NCBI RefSeq assembly: GCF_901000735.1
Contig: NC_081545.1
Location: 14,744,919-14,808,918 of the forward strand
Source of the DNA: Corylus avellana
Lineage: Eukaryota; Streptophyta; Magnoliopsida; Fagales; Betulaceae
Reading direction: 5' to 3'
DNA: 64,000 nt
The translations under genes and the position numbers were made by a program. Positions 11,601 through 24,013 of this stretch are shown here, piece by piece. The notes under the pieces were generated by a model. The model saw only the letters and a program-made list of their open reading frames with translations. It did no database searches and had not been told where the DNA came from. Every line of letters begins with the position of its first letter. Positions within the stretch are counted from its first letter, which is position 1.

Positions 11601-11610
11601 CTTATATATA
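11601..11610 (+). promoter_or_regulatory. TATA box of the Agenet gene
   Basis: cttatatata, followed by a C-rich stretch; transcription would start near 11635, leaving a 5' UTR of about 130 nt before the ATG at 11768. Confidence 0.6.
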
Positions 11611-11767
11611 AGCCTCAGCCCAGTTCTTCATTTACTTGCTCTTCAAGTACGTATCTCATCCAAATTCGATCTCTTCATTTACTTGCCCCTCAAGCCTCTC
11701 TTCCAAGTTCCAAAACTCTCTCTTTCTTTTCTCATAGAAGTTGGTTTCCGCGAGTCTGCATTTAGAG

Positions 11768-12187
11768 ATGGCGTTTTTCTGGGGCGATGAGGTGGAAGTC
11801 TGCAGCAAACTAGATGGGTTTGTTGGTTCCCACTACGCCGGCACGGTGGTGGCAGAATATAGACACAAAACCTACGCAGTGCGGTACAAGACCCTCGTCA
11901 CAGAGGACGATGAATGTCGGCCGCTGGTGGAGGTGGTCGGTGAGGACGAGATGAGGCCTGAGCCACCCAAAGTTTTGGCATCTGGGTTTGCTTTGTTTGA
12001 AGAGGTTGATGCGTTTGACAATGATGGTTGGTGGGTGGGGAAGATCACTGGCAGGAAAGGCTCAAACTACTATGTCTTGTTTGATAAATATGGGGAAGAG
12101 ATTGCCTACCCGTTTTCTCAGTTGAGGGCTCATCTTGAATGGGTCGGTGGCAAGTGGGTTTCTCCAAAGAAAAGGGTGGTGTTTTGA
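11768..12187 (+). CDS. small intronless protein with two Agenet domains
   Basis: The frame encodes 139 residues from ATG 11768 to TGA 12185-12187. The open frame runs back to a TTG at 11741, but the ATG is the natural start. It begins MAFFWGDEVEVCSKLDGFVG, then AGTVVAEYRHKTYAVRY and CRPLVEVVGEDEMRPEPP. This is a first Agenet (plant Tudor-like) domain at about residues 5-70. A second (about 78-135) contains EEVDAFDNDGWWVGKI, YYVLFDKYGEEIAYP and LRAHLEWVGGKW. Paired Agenet domains are typical of the DUF724/Agenet family, Royal-superfamily folds associated with chromatin or RNA binding. Known members are often much longer, so this stand-alone pair is a short member or a retained fragment. It has its own TATA box and no premature stop. 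Exact partner unknown. Confidence 0.85.
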   Translation: MAFFWGDEVEVCSKLDGFVGSHYAGTVVAEYRHKTYAVRYKTLVTEDDECRPLVEVVGEDEMRPEPPKVLASGFALFEEVDAFDNDGWWVGKITGRKGSNYYVLFDKYGEEIAYPFSQLRAHLEWVGGKWVSPKKRVVF

Positions 12188-13080
12188 ATTTTGATGCTCT
12201 CTTTTGCTACTCAAATATTGTAAATCTGTAAGGGATTTTAATTGTAGGCTTCTTTTGTTACCCAAATTATGTTGATTTTGTTTGCCCCTTAATTTGGGCA
12301 TGTTATTAAATTGGTCGACTATTAATTCCAATGGGATTTCTTTGCATGGGAATGGAATATGCTTAACTTGATCCCAAACCTATTATTGAGTTTTTAATTT
12401 GATACTCTCAGTGTTGTGGTTTTGTTCTTTGAATTTTTTATTTACGGTCTGCTTGAATTTGCAATTTAAATATGTATGATTTGAAAATGTGATTTTCAAT
12501 TTAAAAATATATAATTTGAAAACGTGATTTTCAATAACACAATTAAGCATTTGACATTTTAAATCGAATTTAATATTTAAAATTGTAAATTTTCAAAAAA
12601 AACCTTATTACTAACAGATTTTTTACGGCGCTTTCAATTATTTTTACCAAACCAACACTTTTTTTTTTTTCAAACAAATTTTTTAAGTGTTAAACGCACT
12701 TTTAAGCCTCTCAAACACTCACCCAAACATGCCCTTAGTTTGGTTTATGAGAAACTATATAAAATGAAAGGAAAGAAAAATGATATATATATATATTTTT
12801 TTTTTAAAAAAAAAAGTTTATTTAACTTGGTGCAGACTAACCAAAAGTAGCCCCCTGATTGTGCCATCACCAGGCTAATAAAAGTAGACGATTTCCATTT
12901 TGGAAGCCCAAAAGAATGCACAAGCTAAAAACATATTGTTATTAACGGCATCGTAGGATATGATTTATTACATGCTGGCTCGCAGCTCTAATAGAGAAGT
13001 TGCATTTCATACATTATGTTAATATATTTGAAGGAAGTGAGACGGCAAACATAGGCAAGAAAACGCTGCACGACCATCCC
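12188..13080. other. intergenic: Agenet 3' UTR, MITE relic, PEPC 3' UTR
   Basis: After the Agenet stop comes a T-rich 3' UTR. From about 12405 to 12735 there is a diverged MITE related to the one at 61403-61632; both hold ttttaagcctctcaaacac-type ends. A probable polyadenylation signal for PEPC on the minus strand (AATAAA, complement of tttatt at 12964-12969) lies about 112 bp past its stop. No gene is seen. Confidence 0.5.
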
Positions 13081-16000
13081 TTAACCAGTGTTCTGCATGC
13101 CGGCAGCAATTCCTTTCATGGTCAAAATAAGGGTGTCCTCCAAACCTGGAGCATACTCACTCATGGGGTTAAGCTTCACAAGCTCGGCAGCCGGCTTGCT
13201 CGATTCCATGCATTCCTTCGACAAGTGTGGTCTCGTCTTCACGTCGTAGTCGGGATCACGGATCCGTTTCAGTGTGTAGGCTTGGCACACATTAAGGGTT
13301 GTGATGTATGAGTCACGAAGGCGGAGTCTCTGCCTCAAATATGGGTCTCCTTCAAGAAGATCCTTATGTCCTGCAACCTACAAAATTAACAGCCAAGCTT
13401 ATACATGGTTTATCTTCAAATTAAGAGCATCATGATATGCCTCAAAAGCAGGTATTTTTTAGTCCTACTAAAGTGATTTGAACAGATTACATGTTTAGAC
13501 TACTTGCATTTTTACCCTCAAAATAAGTTCTGTTGATTTGAAATTTTGAAGAAAGAAAACCAAAGCGAAGGTCGAATTATGGCAATGGGGTCTTCCTCAC
13601 ATTCAGTAATTTACAACTTAAATTACCTGGAGGAGAAGCTGCTTGGTTTCTTCATAGTTGGCCCTTAATAGCTCCCCAAAAGACCATAGGTCTTCTGACA
13701 CCAGGAGATTGTCATACAGAGCAGCAATTCCAGGGTCCCCCTTGGCAAACACCATCTCAACTAGGTCAATTGTGACCCTGAAGAAAGGCCACTGATTATA
13801 CATCTCCCGAAGCATATGGAGATTCTTTATGTCCTTCTCAATTATGTGCCTAAATGCTGCCCCAAATCCAAGCCACACTGGTAGATGAAACCTTGTCTGG
13901 GTCCATGCAAAGATCCACGGGATTGCACGGAGTGATTCAATCCCTCCACTTGGCTTCCTTTTTGATGGACGACTCCCAATGTTCATCCGACCATATTCCA
14001 ACTCTGGTGTTGCCTGCAGTGTTGAGGAAGAGGATTATGTAATGTTATGGGTATCTCGGATAACTTCCAGTGACTTGGAAATTATTTAACAAAAGAAATA
14101 TTAAAGACTCAAAAAAACTGATTGTGAATTTTGTGAAAATGTAATCCAAGTAGCTAACCCAGAAAAAACTAAAAAGCAACAGAATTTTATTGAGGGTAGA
14201 GCAACGCAGGACAGAGAAAGAGAAAATAAAGATGCTATCATTCTTGGGAACCCATGAAAATCAAAACAAGAGCATACGAGAGGTGAGGTTATTCAATATA
14301 CACGTCATTTGTGAAATATTGACTCAAGCATGGTAATCCAACTAAAATGCAAATTTAATACACCCTCATTATCCCAAACTTGGAAGGGAAATTTAATCAT
14401 GAAGGTTACTATAAGGAATGACACTTACACGGCGGAAGTACTCAACAAATCGAGGTTCCTGGAAAACTATGGAACGGTATTCCTTCGTTGCAATAACTGC
14501 CATCTCGTCCAGGAGTGCACGCCATTCGGGCTTAGGCGAGACAGGTGGATGCATACCGTGCTCAAGTGTAGCAGCTGTGAAACGCTGGAGTGTTCTAAAG
14601 CACAAGTGCTCCTCCCCAAAAGACTGTTCAATAACTTCACCTTGAACTGTCACACGAAGCGAACCCTGAATCGTGTCAGGTGGCTGAGATAGTATAGCAA
14701 GATGGGTGGGCCCTCCACCCCTACCAACTGTCCCTCCACGACCATGGAACATTGTAAGCTTAACTCCATATTGCTTAGCCACCTTTATTAGCTCTTCTTG
14801 AGCCTTATATAACTGCCAAGCAGCAGAGAGCCGGCCAGCATCTTTTCCGGAATCTGAGTACCCTATCATGACTTCTTGCTTCCCATTGATCCGGTTTCTG
14901 TACCAGTCTATTGAAAAGAGACGAGCCACAGCAGCAGGAGCAGCCTCAAGATCAGCAAGTTTTTCAAACAGTGGGACAACCCTTAATGGCTTCTTAACAT
15001 GACATTCACGTTGTAAAAGCTCAACAGCAAGCACATCAGATGGGGATGTTGCCATTGAGATTATATAGGCACCAAAGTTGTCTGAGGGAAGTTCTGAAAT
15101 GACATGGAAAGTATCCAATACATCAGCGATTTCATCGGTTTTGGGAAGATCAGGCCCAAAAAGAGGGCGCTTGCCACTGAGCTCAGACAAGAGCCATTTT
15201 TGCCTGTGTTCCTCTGACCATTCTTTATAAGAACCAATGCCCAAGTGCTTTGTGATAGCATCAATAACATCAGTGTGCCTGTCAGATTCTTGCCGGATAT
15301 CAAGTTTGACAAGTGAAAGCCCAAATGTAGAAACTTGTCGTAAGAAATCAAGAAGGCTTCCATCGGCTATAGGCCGGTCACCACAAGAGCACAGTGACCT
15401 GTAACAGAGTTCGAGAGGCTCCAGGAACTAGAGGGGAAAAAGAAAAAATCAGCACCATGGAAAACATACCTTTGAATCAGGAAAATTGCTATGTTCTCAT
15501 GTGTTTTAAGCTACTGCAAATTTCTGGGTGAGCAATTTTTGGTGGGATTGAAGCCATCCAAATAACTGTCAAATGCCTAAATAATTCCCAATATCCCAGA
15601 GCAGTAAATCAATCACCTTGCAGCCACTTTAGTATGTCAGACGCAATAAATCATGCACACTAAGTGGAACATTATTGCTGCTCAATCAATAATTACTTCT
15701 AGGATTTTGAAGTATGGTAGCAATATGATAAAAAAAAGACATTTTTCCTTTCCTACCAAAATAATATCCTCACAGAGCTCATCTACTACCAAGTTAAACA
15801 AGATTACTTAAAAAATTTAATGAAGTTATTTGAACATAGAAAGATTTTCTCTTTAATATCAAAAATGCAAGAGGCAAAAGCAAAAATTTCCGGTTCTATC
15901 ACGAATGTTCATTAATTCGAACATAAGACAAGAAATAAAGAAAAAGCTACAATGATTATTACAAAAAAAGTAGAAATGGTTTATAAACTGAAAATATTAG

Positions 16001-16384
16001 AATCAAAATTACTCTTTCTACGATATCTTTCTTCAAAGTTTGACAGGCTATTCTAGGTCTGGACCTCTTAGGAAGTATTAAATTAGCAGATAGATAATTG
16101 ACTCAATTTTTTCCAATATAGGGTAAGTAGGTAACAACCAATAAAACTAGAGGTAACTGGTCTGTAAACACAAGTTCAACAGCCAAAATACATAAAACCT
16201 AGCATAAAGTATTGCCTAAGTGCCTGATATCCTAAATGAGAAAGAAAAAAAAGAAAAAAAAAGCTTCAGTATTTGAGTAACTGCTAAGGCAAGCATATTA
16301 GATATCGCATCGGATCACCACAACAACATATTGCTGGCACATTAAAATATGTCAATTTCATTGGAGAAAGTACCAAGTATTCAG

Positions 16385-16425
<41 letters not shown>

Positions 16426-17236
16426 CAATTGGTTCAGAAGTAGCTAGATCATTCTCATATCGTCTACAAGGGAACTTATCAGAACTGGAGAGATGGAAAG
16501 ACCTGCTCAACATTGGTGAAAGCTGCATCCTCAGGAATATCAGAGATCCCATTAGCTAATATCTGACGCGCACGTTCACGTGTGTTATACAACTTGTCCC
16601 TTACATCACCAAGAATAACACGATATGGCTCATTTGGAGGAACTTGTTTCCAAAACTCTGCATTGATGAAGCATTAATCACAAAACAATCCAAGGTTGAT
16701 AAATATATTTCAAAAGTTCCAGTTCAGGCATGGTGTTCTCCTAAGTTGTTCAACATTAGATAAATTCATTTTACACTAAGACAATGAATTTCCAAAAACA
16801 AAATGATGAAAAATTGAGTTCATATTTAAATTTCCACAGCATTGAGGCTTGTAACAGATATTGCATACCTATGTAGTGTTTTGCATCTTTCTTTGAGGAC
16901 CTATGAAGTTCGTCAGCACGAACACGTAGCTCATCACAGCAACGCCACATAGACAACTGCCGACAAAGATACCAAAAAAACATTAGATGCTGGTATAACA
17001 AAAAGGTTGTGATGGTGCTCCGAAGATTGAGTTTTAGATACCTCAAACATGAGATCCTCGATCTGGGAAAAGTACAAATTAGCAGCCATCATTCTAGCCA
17101 GTAAGCATACGTCCCTTGTAACTTCAGGAGTAACCCGGGGGTTTCCTGCAGTCCACATCAGATAGATATAAGCAACATACAATGATCACGATAGACATGC
17201 TTCTGTGTGTGTGAGATATATGTGTGTGCGTGTGTG

Positions 17237-17277
<41 letters not shown>

Positions 17278-20200
17278 TCAAGGTGAACATCTTCTTTTTA
17301 CATAAGGAAATCGAATAGACAAGGAAACTTATAAACTTTTTATTTTTATTTTTATTTTTATTAATAATATTTTTTTTTTTTATGTAGGGGAACCTCTCCA
17401 AGGTATGGCCCTTCGGACCCATCCCTGCAGAGTAAACCCTAATCCCGTGCACTGTACCCTCAGAAGTTTTCATACACGGAACTGATTAAATCGCTGGCTT
17501 TTCACTAGGGGGTGTGGCCCCAAGAGATTGTTTGCACCCATGAGGTGTTGAACCTTGGACCTTGAAGGGAGCAAACCTTAAGACTAAGGCCTCCACCACT
17601 TGGGCCAACCTCTTGGGGTTACTTATAAACTCTAAATGCATAATAAGGAAACCCACCAAAGTAACTGTTACAAAAGTAATTTCTTTAGATTGAGGTTTGT
17701 GGTTTTTATTCCCGGGGGGCTGTAGAGTGGAAGTTGTTTTCGTGCTTAAGAGTAAGAGGCATACTAATTGGTTGCACCATGGAGAATGATATAGGCAATT
17801 CTATGTTTGTACTTTAAGCTAATAAATTACATTAGTCTCCTTCTTTTCATTTCATGTCTAATAGATATTAGATGATGATCATCATTAACATAGTAACTTT
17901 CTTAATCATGGAAATACTGGAAGCAATATGTAAATTGAGTAATTCCTTAAAGAAAAAGAAACATACCATCACGATCCCCACCCATCCAAGAAGAGAATTG
18001 AATAAGAGGGGCATTGTAAGGAACACGTTCATTGATTCCTATGTTCTTCAAAGCTGTGTCAACACGGCGTAAGAATTTTGGTACACCTTTCCATATTGTC
18101 TCATGGAAGTAGCTCATTCCTGCCCTCATCTCATCTTGTGGAGTTGGGGGTGTCCTTTTTATTTCATCAGTACGAAATGCAGCTTGAATCTACATGAAAA
18201 GAAAAGAGAAATAACACATCATGCATAGTTTTCCAACAAATGATGCTGGATATAATTTTTATTAGCAGTTTATGAACAGTATATCTATTTAGATCTTGAA
18301 GAATAAATGCTCATGCAGATCACATCACATTAAAGTTGAGTTATGAAAACCATGGAAAAGAGAAACTCTCAACTTAACCCAACTAACCTATCTCTACTTG
18401 GAGAAGAGATGAATGGTAAGATAAGATAGGTGATGTCGGAGAAAATCGACAGAACTTTTATTTTAATTATGCATGTGTGTTTTAATTTTCTTTTTTAATA
18501 AGGATTGGGTTTTCCCTTTTCCATTAAGATTAGGACTTCCTTTTCCAACTAGGTTTTGTTTTCCTTTTCCTTGTTAAATTAGGAGGTGCCTAGCCTATAT
18601 AAAGGCATCTAATCGCTATTTTTCAATTAAATTTGAACTATCAATTAAATTTAAATCTTTCAGAATTATTTTTCTGTTTGCTTATTTGGGGCAATTATGG
18701 TCTTTCTCTTTCCTATTTGTTATTTTCTCTCTTCCTGAATTCCCTTTCAATCTTCAATTCTTAATTTCTATTGCTATCATACGCTATCAAAATAATCTTA
18801 GTTCTGCCCGACATCAATAGGTCTAGGAAACTAATATTGTAACATCCTTGCTCCAAGTGGTATGATATTGCCCGCTTTGGGCCAAGCCCGCACGGTTTTA
18901 TTATTGGGTTTACCCCAAAAAGGCCTCATACCATTTAGAGAGAGTAAATTCCATATAAACACATTATCTTTTTCATGCCCAGGCAATGTGGGACGTCACA
19001 AATATGATTTACATGTATGACGAGACTCGGCATTCCAAACACTATGATTTTCTAACACATTAAATAAAGAATAAATATGCAAATAAACCCTAAAGTTTAT
19101 ACCTCAAAAGTAGCAAATGGATTTCCATTTTCAAGGCAAATGATTAGGGAAGTGAGAGCTTCACAGTGACATCGGATTACCAGGAAGTAACAAAGCATTA
19201 TGCTTCTGGCATGTGCTTAGCCTTCAAAAATAATTTAAACTAGCAAGTCTTTCTTATAGCTAAAGAATCAAGTTATTTATGCTTTTTTTTTTTTTCTGTT
19301 CTTTTTGTGCTAAGTAAATTGAAGGAGAGGAATGGATTAGGCCTATTAAGCATATTCCCAAGCCACCTTAAAAGGGGCACTCTTATATGTGCTAAGACTA
19401 CAAATCAGATCTCATAACACAGAAATAAATAGGTAATAATTTAAGTGAATTCTTTTATTTATGAGTCTTCAATTCACACAAAATTTCCTTTCATATGGAA
19501 TGCATATGAATAAATTAATATCGTATATATTAATATGCTATCTCTAATACCTGAAAGAAAAAGGTGGGGGGGAGAACCTTTAAATGACAGACAAAATCTA
19601 GGAAGAAAGGATCTCAAGTCCACAATGCACTCCATATTTGCATTAATCGAATGCATATGAATAAATTAATAAAGTGCATTTTTACCATAAAATTCCTTGA
19701 GCGCGCATGTGTATGAGAGAATGAGACAAAGAAAGAGAGAGAAGCTTCAAAAAAAAACCTAGTTGTGCTAGACTTCTCAAGGATTAAAGGACATTTGAAG
19801 GCTAGGCGACCTACAATTTTACTACACTATCACTCACTAAGCAAATTTCATGGGTTACACAATATGGGAATATAGAACATGCAATATATTATGAAAATAA
19901 TTTTGTAAAAAAAATAAAATCAAATTTATGTACATAATAGCAGGAAAAAATATCCCATCATTGGCATCTACATACCTCCCTTTGCAAAGCCTCGTCAAGT
20001 TCTTGCTTATCATCAGGAGTTATGTCTTTGGCATACAACTGAGTTAAACAATTCCTTACCCTGAAAAGATAATAAAGCAACACATATTAGCATGAATCTT
20101 GGTAAAAGGAAAAAAAAAAAAAAAAAAAATCAAACTATCACACAGACAGTATTTAAAAGACAGAAGAGGTAAATAGCATATGAAAATACTAGTGCGTACT

Positions 20201-21642
20201 GGAGGGAGATGATAAACATATACTAAGCCAACTCCTTGCCCAGTAGGCTTCTGCAATTGCTCTTCTTGCATGAGACACAAAATATCAAGGTAAGTGGTGA
20301 ACAAACCTTGCATGCTTTTGAAGCAAAGATCTTCTCACAGACTGAGTGGGATGTGCAGTTAGGACCAAATCTAAAGTCTGGTTCTTCAAGGCCTCAAACA
20401 CTTCTTGAGGGGACTTCTTCAGTTGTCCCACAAGCCTCTTGAAAGTCTCCTCAATGTCTGATTCAGTTGTTGCAGAGCTCTCATCAGCAAAATCTCCCTT
20501 CTTTAACTTGATCCTCCTTCTGTAAGCAATCTGAACTTCCTCGGCCAAGTTGGCCAAATTAAGCATGTGAGAAAATGATTTAGCAACGACGATTGAGTCC
20601 CCGGGATCCAAACTCGTTAAGACATTCCCAAGCTCCTCCAACTTATGAGGGTCACGCTTCCCTTCATATTCAGCTGAAAGCTCATAACAATCTTGAACCT
20701 AATTGATAATAGATGATAAAAGTTAATCAGAAACTTCGCTATTAGCAGAAAATCTCAAGCAAGAACCACCCCAATTTTGTAATACCATCAATAAGTCTGT
20801 TCATGTAGAACATTTTACAGGAAACTTTACATGTTCAAACAAAATTGTCTTTACCATTAACCTAACTCCAACTGAACACCGGAAATACAACAACCTAAAC
20901 TACACTCAAATTTGGGTTTTCCTATAAAATAAAATTAAAAAGAAAAAAAAAAAAAAAGTCCCATGATCCAAGCAAACAATTGTATTTGTATCATGCATAT
21001 CAAAAAAAATTAATTTATAATTTTTTAGTTTTTTCCTCCTAATTTTCCTCGTGAACCAAATCAATCACCACAGACTACAAATCAAAATAGAAGAAGCTTA
21101 CAAGATACAACTAAGAACAGTAAGTGAAGCTTTATCCTACAAAAGTACAGAATCAATCAACATGAAGGAAAGGTAATAGTTTTGGACAAAAAATTCTTCC
21201 CACCAAAACATAAAGTAAGAAATTCCACACCACATGTTGTGTTTAGTGCAAAAAAGAAAAAGTGTATATCTTCTAAAACCAACTAATAGTCAATCAAAGA
21301 CCACAAAAGCTTACATGGGTATTCAAGAAATGCTCTAAATCGTCATAAAACTTACATTACAGGCATTATAACAAAGCAAAAGTAGTAAAAATACTTCAGT
21401 TTGAGTAAAAATGAAAGCAACCAGAGAAAAAAGAAAAAAGAAAAAAAAAAAGGGGGGGTACTAGAACTCATTACCGTTTCTTTGATATCCTCGCCATGCA
21501 AATCTTGAAGAATATCTAGGAACCGATCCAACAGCAAAGCATCATACTCCACCAGCTTGTCATCCTCAGACACCTTCCCTGGCGCCAATAGCCTCAATTG
21601 AGCGTCAATTGAAGCCAACTTCTCTAACTTTCGAGCCGCCAT
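13081..21642 (-). CDS. PPC: plant-type phosphoenolpyruvate carboxylase, complete, 10 exons
   Basis: Exons in coding order are 21642-21475, 20698-20307, 20060-19976, 18189-17967, 17145-17042, 16956-16869, 16657-16503, 15427-14429, 14013-13627 and 13377-13081. All have GT-AG borders and together give 2898 nt, 965 residues plus TAA. Ten exons and about 966 residues are normal for plant PEPC. The enzyme adds bicarbonate to PEP to form oxaloacetate in the cytosol (anaplerosis). Visible landmarks are the N-terminal phosphorylation site SIDAQ (Ser11), catalytic His172 in [38 protein letters not shown] (from about residue 632) and the C-terminal QNTG. Residue 774 is Ala (PWIFAWTQ) and residue 884 is Arg (YLRQRLRL). 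In Flaveria these are the C3-type states, linked to low C4 character and normal malate sensitivity. Introns carry a SINE and two solo LTRs, but no exon is damaged. Confidence 0.97.
16391..16422. repeat. (TA)n microsatellite in PEPC intron 7
   Basis: A TA run of about 16 units, about 80 bp beyond the 3' border of exon 7 within the intron between exons 7 and 8. Confidence 0.9.
17225..17277. repeat. (TG/TA)n-(GA)n compound microsatellite
   Basis: A run of tgtg/tata followed by about 12 GA units in the PEPC intron between exons 4 and 5. Confidence 0.85.
17338..17620 (-). mobile_element. Au-type SINE in PEPC intron 4
   Basis: Read on the minus strand, the element starts ccccaagaggttggcccaag, with a pol III A box (tggcccaagtggt) and B box (ggttcaacacc). 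It runs through tctgcagggatgggtccg and ends ggttcccctacat followed by an A-rich tail (T-rich on the plus strand at 17338-17381). It is flanked by an 11-bp target duplication, acttataaact, at 17327-17337 and 17621-17631. The body and the terminal cctacat plus tail match the plant Au SINE family as I recall it. It lies in the same orientation as PEPC. Confidence 0.88.
18431..18816 (+). mobile_element. solo LTR (386 bp) in PEPC intron 3
   Basis: It starts TGATGTCGGAG and ends CCCGACATCA, so the termini include an inverted GATGTCGG/CCGACATC. A 5-bp target duplication ATAGG flanks it (18426-18430 and 18817-18821). An internal promoter-like cctatataaagg fits an LTR. No internal region or second LTR is present, so the rest was lost by LTR-LTR recombination. 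Confidence 0.88.
18838..19000. mobile_element. tiny solo LTR (163 bp), TRIM-like
   Basis: It starts TGTAACATCC and ends GGACGTCACA, flanked by AATAT on both sides (18833-18837 and 19001-19005). The body carries gggccaagcccgcacggttt and aggcctcatacca. I recall this type of short dispersed repeat from many dicot genomes. It sits only 21 bp from the previous solo LTR. Confidence 0.82.
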
Positions 21643-21990
21643 CTCTCTCTTTTATGTGCTCTGTTTTCGGCCTGCTCTGTTTCTGATTTATCAACCAGTG
21701 AAATTTGGCACTGAAAATTTTACAGCCAAGCTAACTTTTTTTTTTTTTGAAAAGAAACAAACCCAATTGATCAAAAACTGATATAAATTAAGCACTCGGA
21801 AAAAACAAAACGGAAAAGAGTGGGAAACAGAGTGAAACCCGTGAATCCCAGTGAAGAAGGTATAGGTACGTGGACAGTGGGTTCCCTATGATCTCTCCAC
21901 GAGAAAGTAGAAGAAAGAGAAAGAGGCTTTGATCATGGAAGAGAGATCGGAGAGCGTGATCTGGGGCAAGACTCGTGTGTGGGTGTTCTC

Positions 21991-22000
21991 CATTTATAGA
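21991..22000 (-). promoter_or_regulatory. TATA box of PEPC
   Basis: On the minus strand the sequence reads tctataaatg. It lies about 350 bp upstream of the ATG, predicting a 5' UTR of roughly 320 nt, long but usual for plant PEPC genes. No other close TATA motif is seen. Confidence 0.5.
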
Positions 22001-22009
22001 TATAGGAGA

Positions 22010-22643
22010 GACAGAGCCTCTAAAGTTTCACTTCATATCAAACACCTACTACTCTCTTTATTCGAAAAGAATAAAATAAAATAAACGATGCGGCATAACT
22101 ATTTAAAATAAAAATAAAAATAATAAAAAATGCCACTCAGCACTTGAATTGACTTGGGTGGAATATTCCATGTCGGGTGGGTAGTATATGCAACTGGGAA
22201 AAGTTGCTTCTCTGATTATGGAGCTTTAAGCAATATCCAATTCATTTATTTTCTTACTTACTTAAAAATATATATATATCCTTTCTTTTCTTTGTGTGGC
22301 ACTAGTCCTTAACCCATGAGCGGGATTTTTTTGTTATAATTTAATTATAAAATTGAAAAGTATTATCATCGTAATTTTTATTATAAGTTATGTCGTATAT
22401 TTAATGCAATCAAATAAATCATCTCACTTCAGATTCAATGCTTAATTATCTCTTCCGTGTTTAATTATCTCTTTCGTGTTTTAAAAGTGTTTATATTCAT
22501 TTCCTACGTAACAATCAAATAAGTTTTTACCTTTCCCTTCAAAAATAAAAAAAAATTACTTCCAAAATATGCTTGAAAAGTCGAGTAAATCATACAAACA
22601 AAAAATAAATCACATAAAACATTCAAATGAATTAAAACATACT
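22010..22643. other. PEPC upstream region, no gene
   Basis: AT-rich promoter-distal DNA with A-runs and a short TA tract. No coding frame, tRNA or structured element is recognised. Confidence 0.5.
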
Positions 22644-24013
22644 CAGGGATGGAACCAAGAATTTTTTTCCTAGAGGGTCCGAAATCGAATATATATATAT
22701 ATATATATTGTACCCATACGCGTATTCATGTAAATCAAGACAGACAAATCTTAAATTTAATTTCATACTTAAGCCATAATTAAGTCATAACTGTATACAA
22801 AAGTTACATGTCTATAGAATCATCTTCAAAAAGAACTTCCCTTCCGAGTACAAAAGTATTACAATTTGTTATAAACATGTAAAAAAAACAAAAAAACAAA
22901 AAAAATCATAAAAGAACTCTGTATGTTCTTGGAATCATGCTCAACGACGATCTTTCACAGAATAAAATTTATCAATTATCATCTATGTAGTGAAATCCTT
23001 AGCAATTTCTTTCTCAAATAAATGACCAAATGATCTGCTAAAAACTCATCCTCCATTCTACTACGCAATCTAGATTTTACAAGTTTCATGGTAGAAAATA
23101 CTTGTTCAGTGGTGGCGGTAGAAACAAGTAGAGTTAACACTAGATGAATCAACCTGTCAATCAAATTATAAATTTCTGACTTTCCCAAAATTGCCAATCA
23201 TCCGCATAACTCAAATAAAGTGGACATATTCTAAAAATCCGAATGATTTGGCACATCAAGCTGATAATGATGCAATTGAAATGTCAAATAGATTTTTTCT
23301 TGCGAAGTGAAATCTTGAGGATAAAACTTCTCAACTAAGTTGCATGTATCATCAATCTTAAATGATTTGTATGCATCTTTAGGACTTAAAGCAGCGCTAA
23401 GAATAAGAAGTTCCACTACATGCTCATTGAATCTACTATTCAATTTTTGCAATTAAAAATCTATTGTAGCAGTAAATATATCAATTCTAAAATGATGCTC
23501 CATTGTCATCAAAGATTCTTCATCTTGGCGATGGGATCTGCCTCGAGCTTTAGTGTAATGAGCATTCATATTAGGAACATCAATTTCATTTTTTTTTTTG
23601 ACAAAATGATTTAACAATATCAAGAAAAGGCTCACACTCTTCATTTCTCAACTTCTGAAGAAGTAATTTTGTAGTTGAAACTACACTCATAGTAATTAAA
23701 ATGTCTTGAGAATTTTGTTGTAAAGCTTGGGAAAGAGAGATAATAAATCTCGTAATCTATTTCATCAAATGCAAGATCAAAACAAATTCAAATGAGGTTA
23801 ATATCATATAAGCCGCCTCAGCATCACCACGTTGAGTATAGTTGATTTCCTCCTTTGAGATTCTCTCAAGAACTGAGCAAGTGGATGAAACATTCTTATC
23901 AAGCTACAAACAGATTGAAAATGAGAGGACCATCTAGTATTTTCAGGTCGTTGCAAAGTAACAATTTGGTTCCCCCCCCCCCCCGAGGAAAAATTCAAAA
24001 ACTCAAACCCCAA
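22644..24013 (-). pseudogene. hAT transposase relic (zf-MYM/TTF type), frameshifted
   Basis: The left boundary shows cagggatggaaccaagaa at 22644, similar to the terminal repeat of plant hAT elements of the zinc-finger MYM1-like group. Minus-strand frames give, in order: TRWSSHFQSVCSLIR (24013-23804), a middle piece with GRGRSHRQDEESLM...HHFRIDIFTATID (23644-23453), then LNSRFNEHVVELLILSAAL...DDTCNLVEKFYPQDFT (23452-23231). The last piece (23197-22979) carries the C-terminal hAT dimerisation signature, LLVSTATTEQVFSTMKLVKSRLR and MEDEFLADHLVIY. The pieces lie in different frames with stops between them, so the gene is dead. The N-terminal BED/TTF finger and right terminal repeat were not found. 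Confidence 0.82.

Noticed and set aside
13000..13311. Plus-strand frame over the last PEPC exon
   Set aside because: It is the antisense shadow of a confidently spliced exon.
13081..21642. C4-type PEPC
   Set aside because: The C4-linked Ser at position 774 is absent; the site is Ala, and residue 884 is Arg.
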